Shown: piece after piece, positions 42,799-51,887 of the stretch
Layout: each line of letters opens with the position of its first letter
Numbering within the stretch: position 1 is the first letter of the stretch
Notes under the pieces: generated by a model
Database searches by the model: none
Told to the model about the DNA's origin: nothing
What the model saw: only the letters and a program-made list of their open reading frames with translations
Program-made: the position numbers and the translations under genes
NCBI RefSeq assembly: GCF_034120055.1
Contig: NZ_CP139368.1
Coordinates: forward strand, 3,844,001 to 3,908,000
DNA: 64,000 nt
Direction of reading: 5' to 3'
From: Microbacterium rhizosphaerae
GTDB lineage: Bacteria > Actinomycetota > Actinomycetes > Actinomycetales > Microbacteriaceae

Positions 42799-43764
42799 GT
42801 GGCGCAGTACGCGCGCTACGTCGGGCCGAACGGCATCGTCCACACCGGACGGGTGCAGCACGGCAAGCTGCAGGACATCCCGGGAGACCCGGAGATCCTC
42901 GACCTGCTGAGCGCGCCGGCGGAGGTGCGCCGCGACCTCGACGTGCGCGCCGGTCGGCAGCAGAAGCTGCCCATCCCCGAGGCGACGTTCGCCGTGCCGG
43001 TGCAGCCGCGGGCGATGCGTGACTTCCTCGTGTTCGAGGCGCACATCGCCGGCATGAAGAAGAACGAGCCCGGCGACGGGTCGGTGCCGCCGCAATGGTA
43101 CGAGGCTCCCGCGTTCCTGTTCATGAACCCGTGGTCGGTGCTGCCGACCGGGGCAGACATCCCGATGCCGCCGTTCACGCAGAAGCTCGACTTCGAGCTC
43201 GAAGTCGCGATGATCGTCAAGGACACCGTCCGCGACGTGCCGCTCGAGGAGGCCGCCGAGCACCTCGCCGGCTTCTGCATCTTCAACGACTGGAGCGCGC
43301 GCGACATCCAGGCAGGCGAGATGCGGGTCGGCCTCGGACCGTCCAAGGGCAAGGACTTCGCCAACACCCTCGGCCCGTGGATCACCACGCCCGACGAGCT
43401 CGAGCAGTACCGCGAGGGCGACCGCTACGCGTTGGAGATGTCGGTCGCGATCAACGGCGAGGTCGTCGGCACCGACAACCTGCGCAACATGTCCTGGTCG
43501 TTCGAAGAGATGCTCGTGCACGCCTCCCGCGACGCGTGGGTCGGCCGCGGTGACGTGCTCGCCACCGGCACCGCCTCCACCGGCGCCCTCTCCGAGCGCT
43601 GGGCGCGCACCGGGCAGCTCACCCCGCCGCCACTGCAGGTCGGCGACGTCGTCACCATGACCGTCCAGGGCCTCGGCACCATCGAGAACCGCATCGTCGA
43701 GACGGTCAGCCCCGCCCACACCGTCCCGACCGCGCGGCGCACCTACGGGTCCGACCGGCTCTGA
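42799..43764 (+). CDS. Fumarylacetoacetate hydrolase-family protein
   Basis: 321 residues. FLVFEAHIAGM, LDFELEVAMIV and FNDWSARDIQAGEMRVGLGP carry the FAH metal and catalytic regions. GTG start one base after the ABM stop. Paralogue of the gene at 31831 but without its repeat-derived insertion, which makes it the useful comparison. Confidence 0.9.
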   Translation: MAQYARYVGPNGIVHTGRVQHGKLQDIPGDPEILDLLSAPAEVRRDLDVRAGRQQKLPIPEATFAVPVQPRAMRDFLVFEAHIAGMKKNEPGDGSVPPQWYEAPAFLFMNPWSVLPTGADIPMPPFTQKLDFELEVAMIVKDTVRDVPLEEAAEHLAGFCIFNDWSARDIQAGEMRVGLGPSKGKDFANTLGPWITTPDELEQYREGDRYALEMSVAINGEVVGTDNLRNMSWSFEEMLVHASRDAWVGRGDVLATGTASTGALSERWARTGQLTPPPLQVGDVVTMTVQGLGTIENRIVETVSPAHTVPTARRTYGSDRL

Positions 43765-43862
43765 CCGCGGTGCCCGCTTCCGGCGCGGCCGCTGCGCACC
43801 CGAACCCGAAGGGGGGCGCAACGGCCGCGCCGTATGCTGACAGCGAAGCAGGAAGGGCGGCC

Positions 43863-44792
43863 GTGGACGATCTGCGCGGGGTGGACCTCAATCTCCTCGT
43901 CGTGCTCGACACGGTGCTCTCCGAGCGCAGCCTCACGCGAGCCGCCGACGTGCTCGGCACGAGTCAGCCCACCGTGAGCGGCGCCGTCGCGAAGCTGCGG
44001 ACGATGCTCGACGATCCGCTGCTCGTGCGCAGCGGACGCCTGTCCGAGCTCACTCCGCGCGCGCAGGCGCTGCAGCCGATCGTGCGCGCGGCGCTCTCGG
44101 AGATCGATCGGACGCTCAATCTGCGACCGATGTTCGACCCGCTCACGAGCAGCCGCCACTTCCGGCTCTCGACATCCGATTACGCCCTCTCTGTCATGGC
44201 GGCTCCCCTCCTCGCGGTGCTCGAGCAGGCCGCACCGCAGGTCACGATCGACTTCGGGCCGCTCGCGAACTTCGGCCCGGTCGATCTGCTCCGCGACGAC
44301 GTCGTCGTCGCATTCGCGGACCGCGGCGTGCCGGGGAAGCACCGGGCCCTGTTCTCGGACGCGCTCGTCTGCCTCGTGCGGCGCGATCATCCCGCTCTCG
44401 TCGACGGCGCACTGAGCCTCGAGCAGCTCGCGTCGCTGCCCTACGTGCAGGTCGCCTTCGGCGAGGGAATCGTCATGTACGCCGACGACAGCCTCGCCTC
44501 GGCCGGTGTGTCACCGCGCGTCGCCCGCACGGTGCCCGGGTTCCTGCCCGTTCCGTTCACCGTCGCGGGCTCGGACCGGTACGGCTTCGTTCCGGAGCGG
44601 GTGGCCGATCGCTACGCCGCCCAGCTCGGCCTCCAGGTCGCCCGCATCCCGGTCTCCCTCCCGGTCCTCGTCGAGGCGGCGTTCTGGCACCCCTCCCGCA
44701 ACGACGATCCCGCGCTGCGCTGGCTCGTGTCGATCCTGCGAGAGGTCGCGGAGCGCGTCGAGTTCGCGGACGACGAGGGCTCTCCCGTCTGA
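43863..44792 (+). CDS. LysR-family transcriptional regulator (NodD/NahR-like)
   Basis: 309 residues from GTG 43863, with AGGAAGGGC upstream. VDLNLLVVLDTVLSERSLTRAAD and TSQPTVSGAVAKLR are the DNA-binding part, in the same subgroup as the LysR at 36665. It lies inside the operon it probably controls, unlike most LysR genes, which are divergent. Confidence 0.9.
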   Translation: MDDLRGVDLNLLVVLDTVLSERSLTRAADVLGTSQPTVSGAVAKLRTMLDDPLLVRSGRLSELTPRAQALQPIVRAALSEIDRTLNLRPMFDPLTSSRHFRLSTSDYALSVMAAPLLAVLEQAAPQVTIDFGPLANFGPVDLLRDDVVVAFADRGVPGKHRALFSDALVCLVRRDHPALVDGALSLEQLASLPYVQVAFGEGIVMYADDSLASAGVSPRVARTVPGFLPVPFTVAGSDRYGFVPERVADRYAAQLGLQVARIPVSLPVLVEAAFWHPSRNDDPALRWLVSILREVAERVEFADDEGSPV

Positions 44793-44924
44793 CTCGAGCC
44801 GCCGCCCAGCGGCGGGCCTGCCCCTCGCTGCGCGGAGGCGATGCCAGTCATCCCCGGAGACCCGTACCACGGATCCGCGCACCGCCGTAGCGTGTGAGCG
44901 TGACGAGCCGGGGAGGCCGCGACG

Positions 44925-45704
44925 ATGACAGAACTGACCCCCGAAGACCTGTTCAGGCTGGAGGGTCGGGTGGCGATCGTCACCGGCGCGACGAGCGGGA
45001 TCGGACTCGCCTGCGCGGAGGCGCTCGCCGCCGCCGGCGCGAGCGTGCTCCTCGCCGGGCTGGGTGATGCTCCCGGCGCCGCCGAACAGCTCGCCGCCCG
45101 CGGCCTCTCGGCGGTCGGCCTGGAATGCGATCTGCTCGATCCCGGTGCGCCCGCATCCCTCGTCCGCGCGGCGGTCGATCGCTGGGGCCGCCTCGACACG
45201 GTGCTCGCGAATGCCGGAGTCGCCCTGGACCGCCCCGGCGAGCCGATCGACGACGCGCTCGGAAGGTTCGAGGTCATGTTCGGCCTGCACGTCGGCTCGG
45301 TGCTGCGTCTCGCCGACGCCGCGCTGCCGATCATGGCCGAGGGCGGGGGCGGCGCCTTCCTCGTGATGTCCAGCCTGGCGGGCCTGCGCGGAAACCGGAT
45401 GATCGCCGGCTACGGCATCACGAAGGCCGCCAACGCGCAGCTCGCGAGGAACATCGCCGTCCAATGGGGGCCGCACGGAATCCGCGCGAACGCCATCGCG
45501 CCCGGAGTGATCGCCACGGACTTCGCAATGCCGATCACCGGGGATGACGACGTCGCGCGCATCCGGCTCGCGAAGACCCCACTCCGGCGCTTCGGCACCA
45601 CCGCGGAGATCGCCGGGACCGTCGTGTGGCTCGCCTCGCCCGCCGGCGGGTTCGTGAGCGGCCAGACGATCGTCGTCGACGGCGGGACCCTCGCCTCGGA
45701 CTGA
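44925..45704 (+). CDS. SDR-family oxidoreductase
   Basis: 259 residues. TGATSGIG cofactor motif, LANAGVALDRP, catalytic YGITK and VDGGTLASD at the end. Starts 132 bases after the LysR stop, so it may be the last gene of the cyclase operon or have its own promoter. Confidence 0.88.
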   Translation: MTELTPEDLFRLEGRVAIVTGATSGIGLACAEALAAAGASVLLAGLGDAPGAAEQLAARGLSAVGLECDLLDPGAPASLVRAAVDRWGRLDTVLANAGVALDRPGEPIDDALGRFEVMFGLHVGSVLRLADAALPIMAEGGGGAFLVMSSLAGLRGNRMIAGYGITKAANAQLARNIAVQWGPHGIRANAIAPGVIATDFAMPITGDDDVARIRLAKTPLRRFGTTAEIAGTVVWLASPAGGFVSGQTIVVDGGTLASD

Positions 45705-45710
45705 GACGAA

Positions 45711-45746
45711 GGAGGGGGATGCCGTCGGCCGACGGCATCCCCCTCC
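45711..45746. terminator. 36-bp perfect palindrome (bidirectional terminator)
   Basis: Two perfect 18-base arms with no unpaired loop, starting GGAGGGGGAT, between the convergent SDR and MFS genes. No T-run. Very stable in either strand's RNA. Confidence 0.75.
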
Positions 45747-45764
45747 CGGATACTCCGGTCGCGT

Positions 45765-47048
45765 CTACCTGACGCCCCGGATCGGCAGGATGAGCACCGC
45801 CCCGATCAGGCCCGCGATGGCGCCCGTGAGGAACAGGGCCGGGAAGTTCTGGGGATGGGCGGCGGAGGCGCCGATCGCCAGCAGCACCGGCGCCACGGCG
45901 GGGACGATGGACTGCGGCAGTGTGCTCGCGAGCCCCATGATGCCCATGTCCTTCGCGATGTTGTGACGGTCGGGCAGGATCTCGCTGACCAGGGCGAGGT
46001 CGACAGCCATGTAGACGCCCTGGCCGAGGCCGATGATGCCCATCGCGACGAGGAACATCGGGTACGAGGTCGCGAACGTGACGACGATCAGGCCGATTCC
46101 GAACACGAGAGCCGCGACGATGACGAAGGGCTTGCGGCGACGGACGCGGTCGGAGATCTTGCTCGCGATCGGGGCGAAGATCAGCGCCATGACGGTGAGC
46201 ACGAGCGTCGACAGGAACACCGCGGTGGAGACCCCCGCGATCGAGAAGTGCAGCGCGATGATCAGATAGAACGCCTGGTAGGCCTGCACGGCCGCGATGC
46301 CGAAGAAGATCAGCAGGCGGCTCCACCACGCCCATCCGTACGACGGGTGCTTGACGGGATTGACCCAGAAGGTGCCGAAGAAGTCGCGCGCGGTGAACGT
46401 CGGCACCTCGGCCCGGGTGATGGGCCGGTCGGGCAGACGCAGCGCGAGCAGGATCACCGCGATGACGCCGATCGCCGCCGGGATCAGGAACTGCGCCAGG
46501 AGGCTCCCCGACACGAGCTGCGCGAGGAAGAGGCCGATGACGGCCCCCACCGGCAGGCTCAGCCCGATGAGGGCGGAGGCCGGTCCGCGGCGATCCGGCG
46601 AGTACTGGTCCGCGAGGATCGCGGTGCAGGCGACGGTGACCGCGGCGACGCCGAGGAACGTGAGCACGTTGCCGAGGATCAGGATGCCGAGCGAGCCTGC
46701 CGCGTACGACAGCGGTGCGCCGATGGCCATCAGGACCGCGCCGATGATCAGCAGCGGACGGCGACGACCGAGCCGCGTCGTGAGGCGGTCGCTGATGCGG
46801 CCGAAGATCGGGGCGGCGATGAGAGCGACGATCCCGCTGATCGCCATGACGATCGACAGCAGTGTCGTGGCGTTGCTGTGGTCGATCGCCTCCGCCTTGA
46901 GCGAGAGCGTCAGCACGGCCGGCACGAGCTGCGCCATGCCGGCGCCGATCGCCCCGAAGCCGAGGAAGAAGAGGAGCCCACGGCGCGGGTTCGGCCAGTC
47001 GTGGCCCGAGGTGTCGACGTCCTGGGTCGTCGTGCTTGTTGAGGTCAT
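45765..47048 (-). CDS. MFS transporter, SLC45/sucrose-transporter-like
   Basis: 427 residues, 12 predicted membrane segments. Loop motif GRISDRLTTRLGRRRPLLI between helices 2 and 3 is the MFS A-motif in the form seen in SLC45-type glycoside transporters; a second copy ISDRVRRRKPF follows helix 8. AAGGAAG precedes the ATG. Placed between aromatic and C-glycoside genes, so uptake of an intact aryl glycoside is an attractive but untested role. Confidence 0.87.
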   Translation of the reverse strand: MTSTSTTTQDVDTSGHDWPNPRRGLLFFLGFGAIGAGMAQLVPAVLTLSLKAEAIDHSNATTLLSIVMAISGIVALIAAPIFGRISDRLTTRLGRRRPLLIIGAVLMAIGAPLSYAAGSLGILILGNVLTFLGVAAVTVACTAILADQYSPDRRGPASALIGLSLPVGAVIGLFLAQLVSGSLLAQFLIPAAIGVIAVILLALRLPDRPITRAEVPTFTARDFFGTFWVNPVKHPSYGWAWWSRLLIFFGIAAVQAYQAFYLIIALHFSIAGVSTAVFLSTLVLTVMALIFAPIASKISDRVRRRKPFVIVAALVFGIGLIVVTFATSYPMFLVAMGIIGLGQGVYMAVDLALVSEILPDRHNIAKDMGIMGLASTLPQSIVPAVAPVLLAIGASAAHPQNFPALFLTGAIAGLIGAVLILPIRGVR

Positions 47049-47174
47049 GAGGCTTCCTTGCCTGTGCCCGGCGTTCGGGCGGCCGGGGTCTGCAGCGATT
47101 CAACCAACGGGCATCCGCCTGTCCCATGGGCTGCGGCGATTCAACCCATCGCGCAGCCCGATGAAGAACCCGCG

Positions 47175-48191
47175 TCAGCCCTGGCCGTGCTTCGCGTACG
47201 GGTTGAGCAGCGCCTCGCGGATCTCATCCGGCACGCCTTCCTCGGTCGCGCTCGGGCCGTCGGCGGCCGGGAACGACTCGGTCATCGACATCGGCATCGC
47301 GCCGTTGCGATAGAAGTTGTTGGACCCGAGCGACGGCTTCCACGTGTTCGGCTCCCAGTCGGGAACGTAGTTGCGGTAGCCGCCGGTGTTCAGCTCGATG
47401 CGCAGGCTGGACGGCTCGCGGTAGTAGAGGAAGTTCTGCTCGCCGATGCCGTGGATCGACGGGCCGTACTCGATGGGGATGCCGTGCTCCATGAGCGTGT
47501 CGGCGGCGATGAGCAGCTCCTCGCGCGTGTCGACCCAGAAGGCGTAGTGGTTCACGCGGCCGGCGCGCGACGAGCCGTCGAGCACGACGCCCAGGTCGTG
47601 CGACTTCTCGTTCGTGGTGAGCACGGAGAACACCGAAATCGGCGCCTCGTCGAGCAGCGTGCGGGCCATGATCCGGAACCCGAGCACCTCGTTGTACCAG
47701 GCGGCGAACGCGTCGACGTCGCTCGCGGCGATCGTGACGTGGTCGAGCTGGCGCGGAGCGCCGGCGACGGTGCTGCGCTTCTCCGGGCGGTCGGGATAGA
47801 TGGATGCCGTGTGCCCCTGCGCCTGGTGCCGCGTGACATCCCAGTGCAGGGTCATCGAGTGGCCCCACGGGCCGGTGAAGCGGTAGGCGCGGCCGATGGT
47901 GTGGACGTCGACCCACTCCCCCTGGACGCCGGCGGACTCGATGCGCTGCACGGCCTTGTCGAGCGCCTCGAGGCTCGAGGTGCGCCAGGCCATCGTGTCG
48001 AGCGACGGCTCGTCGCCGGGAAGGACGACGACCGAGTACGCGTAGTAGTCGCCCCAGCAGCGCAGATAGACCGCGCCGTCGATCCGGTCGACCACGGTGA
48101 GGCCGACCCGCTCGACATAGAAGGCGACGGAGGCCTCGACGTCGGGCGACGTGATCGCCACGTACGACAGGTGGGACAGGAGCTTGATCAT
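47175..48191 (-). CDS. VOC-family extradiol dioxygenase (catechol 2,3-dioxygenase-like)
   Basis: 338 residues. Iron ligands His in RQLDHVTIAASD, His in AGRVNHYAFWVD and Glu in SLRIELNTGG. Larger than the dioxygenase at 37700 and only distantly alike, so it probably handles a different catecholic ring. GAAAGGA precedes the ATG. Upstream of, and in the same direction as, the MFS gene. Confidence 0.9.
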   Translation of the reverse strand: MIKLLSHLSYVAITSPDVEASVAFYVERVGLTVVDRIDGAVYLRCWGDYYAYSVVVLPGDEPSLDTMAWRTSSLEALDKAVQRIESAGVQGEWVDVHTIGRAYRFTGPWGHSMTLHWDVTRHQAQGHTASIYPDRPEKRSTVAGAPRQLDHVTIAASDVDAFAAWYNEVLGFRIMARTLLDEAPISVFSVLTTNEKSHDLGVVLDGSSRAGRVNHYAFWVDTREELLIAADTLMEHGIPIEYGPSIHGIGEQNFLYYREPSSLRIELNTGGYRNYVPDWEPNTWKPSLGSNNFYRNGAMPMSMTESFPAADGPSATEEGVPDEIREALLNPYAKHGQG

Positions 48192-48428
48192 CGTCGATCC
48201 TTTCGAAGTGCCGGGCGACGGCCCACTTCCACGATCGGCGCTCGGCCGATATCAGGGAAGACCGGGTTCCCTATCTCCACCATCACCGCGACTTATGCAT
48301 TCCGGTTCGCCGTGGAGTGAACCTCGGAGGGGCAGCTTTTGCGCAGATTCCTCCTAAGTCCATGTGGATTCGTCGATAGTTCGCGCGTTTGTGTCGATTT
48401 GATGCGTCGAGTTGTGTGAAAATCAACC
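48192..48428. promoter_or_regulatory. Divergent promoter region dioxygenase/ROK regulator
   Basis: 237 bases. Holds CCGATATCAG (48246-48255) overlapping the dyad AGGGAA-n7-TTCCCT (48254-48272) on the dioxygenase side, and TCGATTTGA (48394-48402) plus GTCGAGTTG on the ROK side. Confidence 0.45.
48254..48272. promoter_or_regulatory. Palindrome AGGGAA-n7-TTCCCT
   Basis: Perfect 6-bp arms 63 bases before the dioxygenase start; candidate LysR-type or other regulator site. Confidence 0.45.
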
Positions 48429-49691
48429 ATGGTCAGGGAGTCAGCACTGCGTTTCGGCGCACAGACGGACGAGGTGACGAGCCTCCTCAGGATCGTCAAC
48501 ATGGTGCGCACGGGCGAGGCCACGACCCGCCCAGAGATCGGTCGCCTCACGGGACTGGGACGTGGCGTCGTCACCCAGCGCGTCGAGGCGGCGATCGCCA
48601 TGGGCTTCCTCGAGGACGGCGCTTTCGGCCCCTCGTCGGGTGGTCGCGCACCCCGCACGCTCGGATTCCGTTCGGACCGCGGTCTCATCGTGGTGTGCGC
48701 GCTCGGCGCCCTGCACATCCACGTGGGACTGGCATCGCTCGACGGCGTGATCATCGCCCAGGATCACCGGGCATGGGAGATCGTCCGGGGGCCGGCCGAG
48801 ACCCTCGAGGCGACGATCGCGATGGTCGAGAAGCTCCTCGCGACCACCGATGGACGCCCCGTCTGGGCCGTGACGGTGGGCGTGCCGGGCCCGGTGGACT
48901 TCGAGTCCGGTACGGTCGTCGCCCCGCCGATCATGCCGGGCTGGAACGGCTTCGATGTGCGGCGCCGCTTCGAGCAGCACTTCCAAGCGCCCGTCTGGGT
49001 CGACAACGACGTGAACATCCTGGCGCTGGCCGAGCGGGTGCACCGCCGGGACGACGCCATCGACCTCATCTATCTGAAGGTCGGCACGGGTATCGGAGCC
49101 GGGCTCCTCTCGCACGGACACCTGCACCGCGGTGCCAACGGCGCTGCCGGAGACATCGGGCACGTCCGCGTGGGCGACTCGGAGGTGATCTGCCGCTGCG
49201 GCAAGATCGGCTGTCTCGAGGCCGAAGCCGGCGGCTGGGCGCTTGTGCGGGATGCCGAGCGAGCCATCGGCGACGGCGCGGTCGGGGTGCTGAAGACCCA
49301 CCACGACGCCGGTGAGCAGCTCACTCCCGAGCTCATCTGCGTGTCGGCGCGCGACGGGGATGCCCTGGCGATCGCGCTCGTGCAGCGCTCCGCGCGGCTC
49401 GTCGGCGAGTCCATCGCGGCGCTCGTCAACATGTTCAACCCGTCGGTGATCGTGATCGGCGGTGCGATGGCGGGTGCCGGAGAGATCTACCTCGCCGGGG
49501 TGCGGCAGCGGGTGTATGAGCTGTCCCTTCCACTCGCGACGCGGGATCTCGTCATCCAGCCCTCGAACAACGACGTCGCCGAGCCGCTGCTCGGCGGGGC
49601 GGAGCTCGCGATCGAGCAGCTGTTCGACGTGACCTTCCCCCGCTGGTTCGCGTCCGGCGTGCCGACGATCGAGCGGGTGCGCGCCGCCTGA
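48429..49691 (+). CDS. ROK-family transcriptional regulator
   Basis: 420 residues. N-terminal winged helix (TTRPEIGRLTGLGRGVVTQR) and a ROK sugar-binding domain with VGTGIGAGLLSHGHLHRGANG, the zinc motif CRCGKIGCLEAEAGG and GHVRVG. ROK repressors release DNA on binding a sugar. First gene before the deglycosidase fusion and probably the regulator of the C-glycoside locus. Confidence 0.9.
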   Translation: MVRESALRFGAQTDEVTSLLRIVNMVRTGEATTRPEIGRLTGLGRGVVTQRVEAAIAMGFLEDGAFGPSSGGRAPRTLGFRSDRGLIVVCALGALHIHVGLASLDGVIIAQDHRAWEIVRGPAETLEATIAMVEKLLATTDGRPVWAVTVGVPGPVDFESGTVVAPPIMPGWNGFDVRRRFEQHFQAPVWVDNDVNILALAERVHRRDDAIDLIYLKVGTGIGAGLLSHGHLHRGANGAAGDIGHVRVGDSEVICRCGKIGCLEAEAGGWALVRDAERAIGDGAVGVLKTHHDAGEQLTPELICVSARDGDALAIALVQRSARLVGESIAALVNMFNPSVIVIGGAMAGAGEIYLAGVRQRVYELSLPLATRDLVIQPSNNDVAEPLLGGAELAIEQLFDVTFPRWFASGVPTIERVRAA

Positions 49692-49724
49692 GTCGTCTTC
49701 CGCGCATCGGCGAGCCGATACTTC

Positions 49725-49753
49725 TTCTGTTATTCGACTTAAGTGTGTAGGTT
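49725..49753 (+). promoter_or_regulatory. Candidate promoter with operator TCGACTTAA for the fusion gene
   Basis: A -35-like TTCTGT and -10-like TAGGTT are 17 bases apart, and TCGACTTAA (49734-49742) lies in the spacer, within an 8-bp palindrome ACTTAAGT. The same nonamer occurs upstream of the 62.3-kb deglycosidase operon. Confidence 0.5.
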
Positions 49754-49785
49754 GTGATCTGAAGTAGGGATCACGAGGAGACCGC

Positions 49786-51360
49786 ATGCTGCCGATCCTG
49801 CGCGAGGGGGCGCTGGCCTGGACCGACCGTGGCATCGCCCTGCGACTGTGCCTCCCGTGGATCCGCTCACTGCCCCTCTCGTCCATCACCGCCATCGAGG
49901 TCGCGGTGGACGGCGAGCCGCTCACGGTTGTCGTCTGCGTCGACGGACGCGCCGTTGCCCCAGGCGAGCTCGCCGACGAGGACGGCTGGTGGTTCGTGCA
50001 GGACCGCCTCGTGCTCGAGGCTCCGCGGTCGCCACGCCCGCTCCCGTCGCTGCCGGGACGTCGTCCGAAGCCTCGCGCCCCGGACGGCCGGCTGCGCCCC
50101 GGGGTGCACGACGTCTCCGTGTCGTTCCGGCTCGTCATCCCCTACCTCCCGGCGGGCCCCGACGCACCGTTGGTGCTGCCGTTCCACGCCGAGGCGCAGC
50201 TCATCCTGGATGCGCCGCGCTCGCCCGCTGCGCGAGCCGCCGAAAGCCCCAGAATCCCCGGAGAGGCGGAGGCCCGGCCCGCAGAGGTCCGACCGCGCGA
50301 GGATTCTCCGAGGTCGGAACGGCTGCCGAGCGGCTGGACGCTCGGCGCGAGCGCCTTCAACTGGACGCCCGTGGTCATCACGGCCGAGCGGCCGGCTCCT
50401 GACATCGCGGTCGGGATCGTCGCCGACGGCGTCGCCGACGTCATCGAGGTCGAGCTGGGTCAGCTGTGGCGCTCGTTCCCCGACCCCGCGGACGCGGATG
50501 CCGACGACCTGCGCGCGGCGCTGGAGGCCGTCGGCGGTTCGGTGAGCATCGTCGGCGCCAGCATCGACGACTGGCGCACCCCGACCCGGCACCGGACGGA
50601 CGAGGAACGGCTCGCCTTCCTCATGCCCCAGCTGCGCGCCGCGCACCGCCTGGGCGCCCACGGCGTGCGTCTGCCGATCGGGCAGGCGGGTGCCGCGCTG
50701 CTGCGTCGCCTGCAGCCCACGCTCGACGAGCTGGACCTCATCCTGTACGAGGAGGTGCAGGGCCACCAGGCGCCGGGAAACCCGGCCGTCGCGGCGGCGT
50801 ACGAGACGATCGCGCGGCTGGACGACCCGCGCATCCGTCTGCTCGTCGACATCAGCATGCTGATGCCGGCGCTCCCGACGTCGTACCTCGGACTCCTGCG
50901 CGATCGTGGAGTGCCCGCATCCCTCGTCGACGCCCTCGAGTCGGACTGGCGGGAACCCGCGATCGGCGCGAAGGTCGTGCGACTCCTGCAGTCAGGTGGT
51001 GTGCCGCCGGCAGTGCACACGGCCTACATGAACCTGCTCGTGCGGTTCGGGCGATCGGATGCGGCCGACCTGCGCAGCATCCTTCCGCGAACCGGAGCCT
51101 TCCATCTGAAGTTCTGGGATCTCGACGACGCCGATGGACGCGTGTCGAGCCCGATCCGCGATCTCGGCGCCCTGCTCGTCGAGCACGGCTGGCGCGGCAC
51201 GCTCACGAGCGAGTGGGGCGGGCACGAGTGGCTCGAGGACCTCGATGCCACCGAGACCACGCGCGCCCACCTCCGCCTCGCCCGCGCGGCACTCGCACAG
51301 GGCGCGCAGACCATGACCGAACAGAAGGAGAATCCATGCCGTACGCCGTCGGCGATCTGA
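49786..51360 (+). CDS. Fused C-glycoside deglycosidase: beta-domain (DUF6379) plus TIM-barrel alpha-like domain
   Basis: 524 residues. Residues 1-~165 align with the two free beta subunits in this window: LALRLC-LPWIRSLPLS, a VDG turn, DGWWFVQDRLVLE and VSVSFRLVIPYL. After a charged linker, residues ~185-515 form a sugar-isomerase-like TIM barrel with plausible Mn ligands Glu (LILYEEVQGH), Asp (RLLVDISM), His (GAFHLKFWD) and Glu (LTSEWGGH). In described C-glycoside deglycosidases alpha and beta are separate chains, so this is a natural fusion in beta-alpha order. It is the first gene of a plus-strand operon, and its 3' end overlaps the next gene by 25 bases. Confidence 0.8.
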   Translation: MLPILREGALAWTDRGIALRLCLPWIRSLPLSSITAIEVAVDGEPLTVVVCVDGRAVAPGELADEDGWWFVQDRLVLEAPRSPRPLPSLPGRRPKPRAPDGRLRPGVHDVSVSFRLVIPYLPAGPDAPLVLPFHAEAQLILDAPRSPAARAAESPRIPGEAEARPAEVRPREDSPRSERLPSGWTLGASAFNWTPVVITAERPAPDIAVGIVADGVADVIEVELGQLWRSFPDPADADADDLRAALEAVGGSVSIVGASIDDWRTPTRHRTDEERLAFLMPQLRAAHRLGAHGVRLPIGQAGAALLRRLQPTLDELDLILYEEVQGHQAPGNPAVAAAYETIARLDDPRIRLLVDISMLMPALPTSYLGLLRDRGVPASLVDALESDWREPAIGAKVVRLLQSGGVPPAVHTAYMNLLVRFGRSDAADLRSILPRTGAFHLKFWDLDDADGRVSSPIRDLGALLVEHGWRGTLTSEWGGHEWLEDLDATETTRAHLRLARAALAQGAQTMTEQKENPCRTPSAI

Positions 51361-51887
51361 CCGAATCGTTCACGCTGCCTCGGGCGGGGGGCGGTGAGGT
51401 GACCGTCGCAACCGCGGGGGCGCCCGCGACCGTCGTCATCTGGACGTGCAACCACTGCCCCTATGCCCTCGCCTGGCATGACCGGCTGCAGCAGGTGGTG
51501 CGCGACTACGCGGACCGCGGGGTCGTCTTCGTGCAGGTCAACGCCAACGACGAGCAGAAGTACCCCGCGGACTCCTTCGCCGAGATGGAGCGGCGCGTGG
51601 CGGCGGGTGAGTTCGCGTCCGACTTCCTGCGGGACGCCGAGCAGTCCCTGTCGAAGCAGTGGGGCGCGCGCGTCACGCCGGATGTCTTCGTGCTCGATCC
51701 GCAGGGCCGGATCGTCTACAAGGGGGCCCCGGACTCGGATCACGACGACCCGACGCAGAACGCGCAGCACCTGCGGAACGTCCTCGATGACGTGCTCGCC
51801 GGCCGCCCCGCCCGCCTCAGCGGCACGCGCGCGGCGGGCTGCAAGATCAAGTGGACCGTCGACGATCAGCCGAACCCCTATGTCTGA
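51336..51887 (+). CDS. Thioredoxin-like (AhpC/TlpA-fold) protein
   Basis: 183 residues. A CxxC pair in WTCNHCPYALAW is followed by a redoxin fold (VVFVQVNANDEQ, WGARVTPDVFVLDPQGRIVY). No signal peptide, so cytoplasmic. GAAGGAG precedes the ATG, which lies inside the fusion gene. Its place in a deglycosidase operon is unexplained. Confidence 0.85.
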   Translation: MPYAVGDLTESFTLPRAGGGEVTVATAGAPATVVIWTCNHCPYALAWHDRLQQVVRDYADRGVVFVQVNANDEQKYPADSFAEMERRVAAGEFASDFLRDAEQSLSKQWGARVTPDVFVLDPQGRIVYKGAPDSDHDDPTQNAQHLRNVLDDVLAGRPARLSGTRAAGCKIKWTVDDQPNPYV

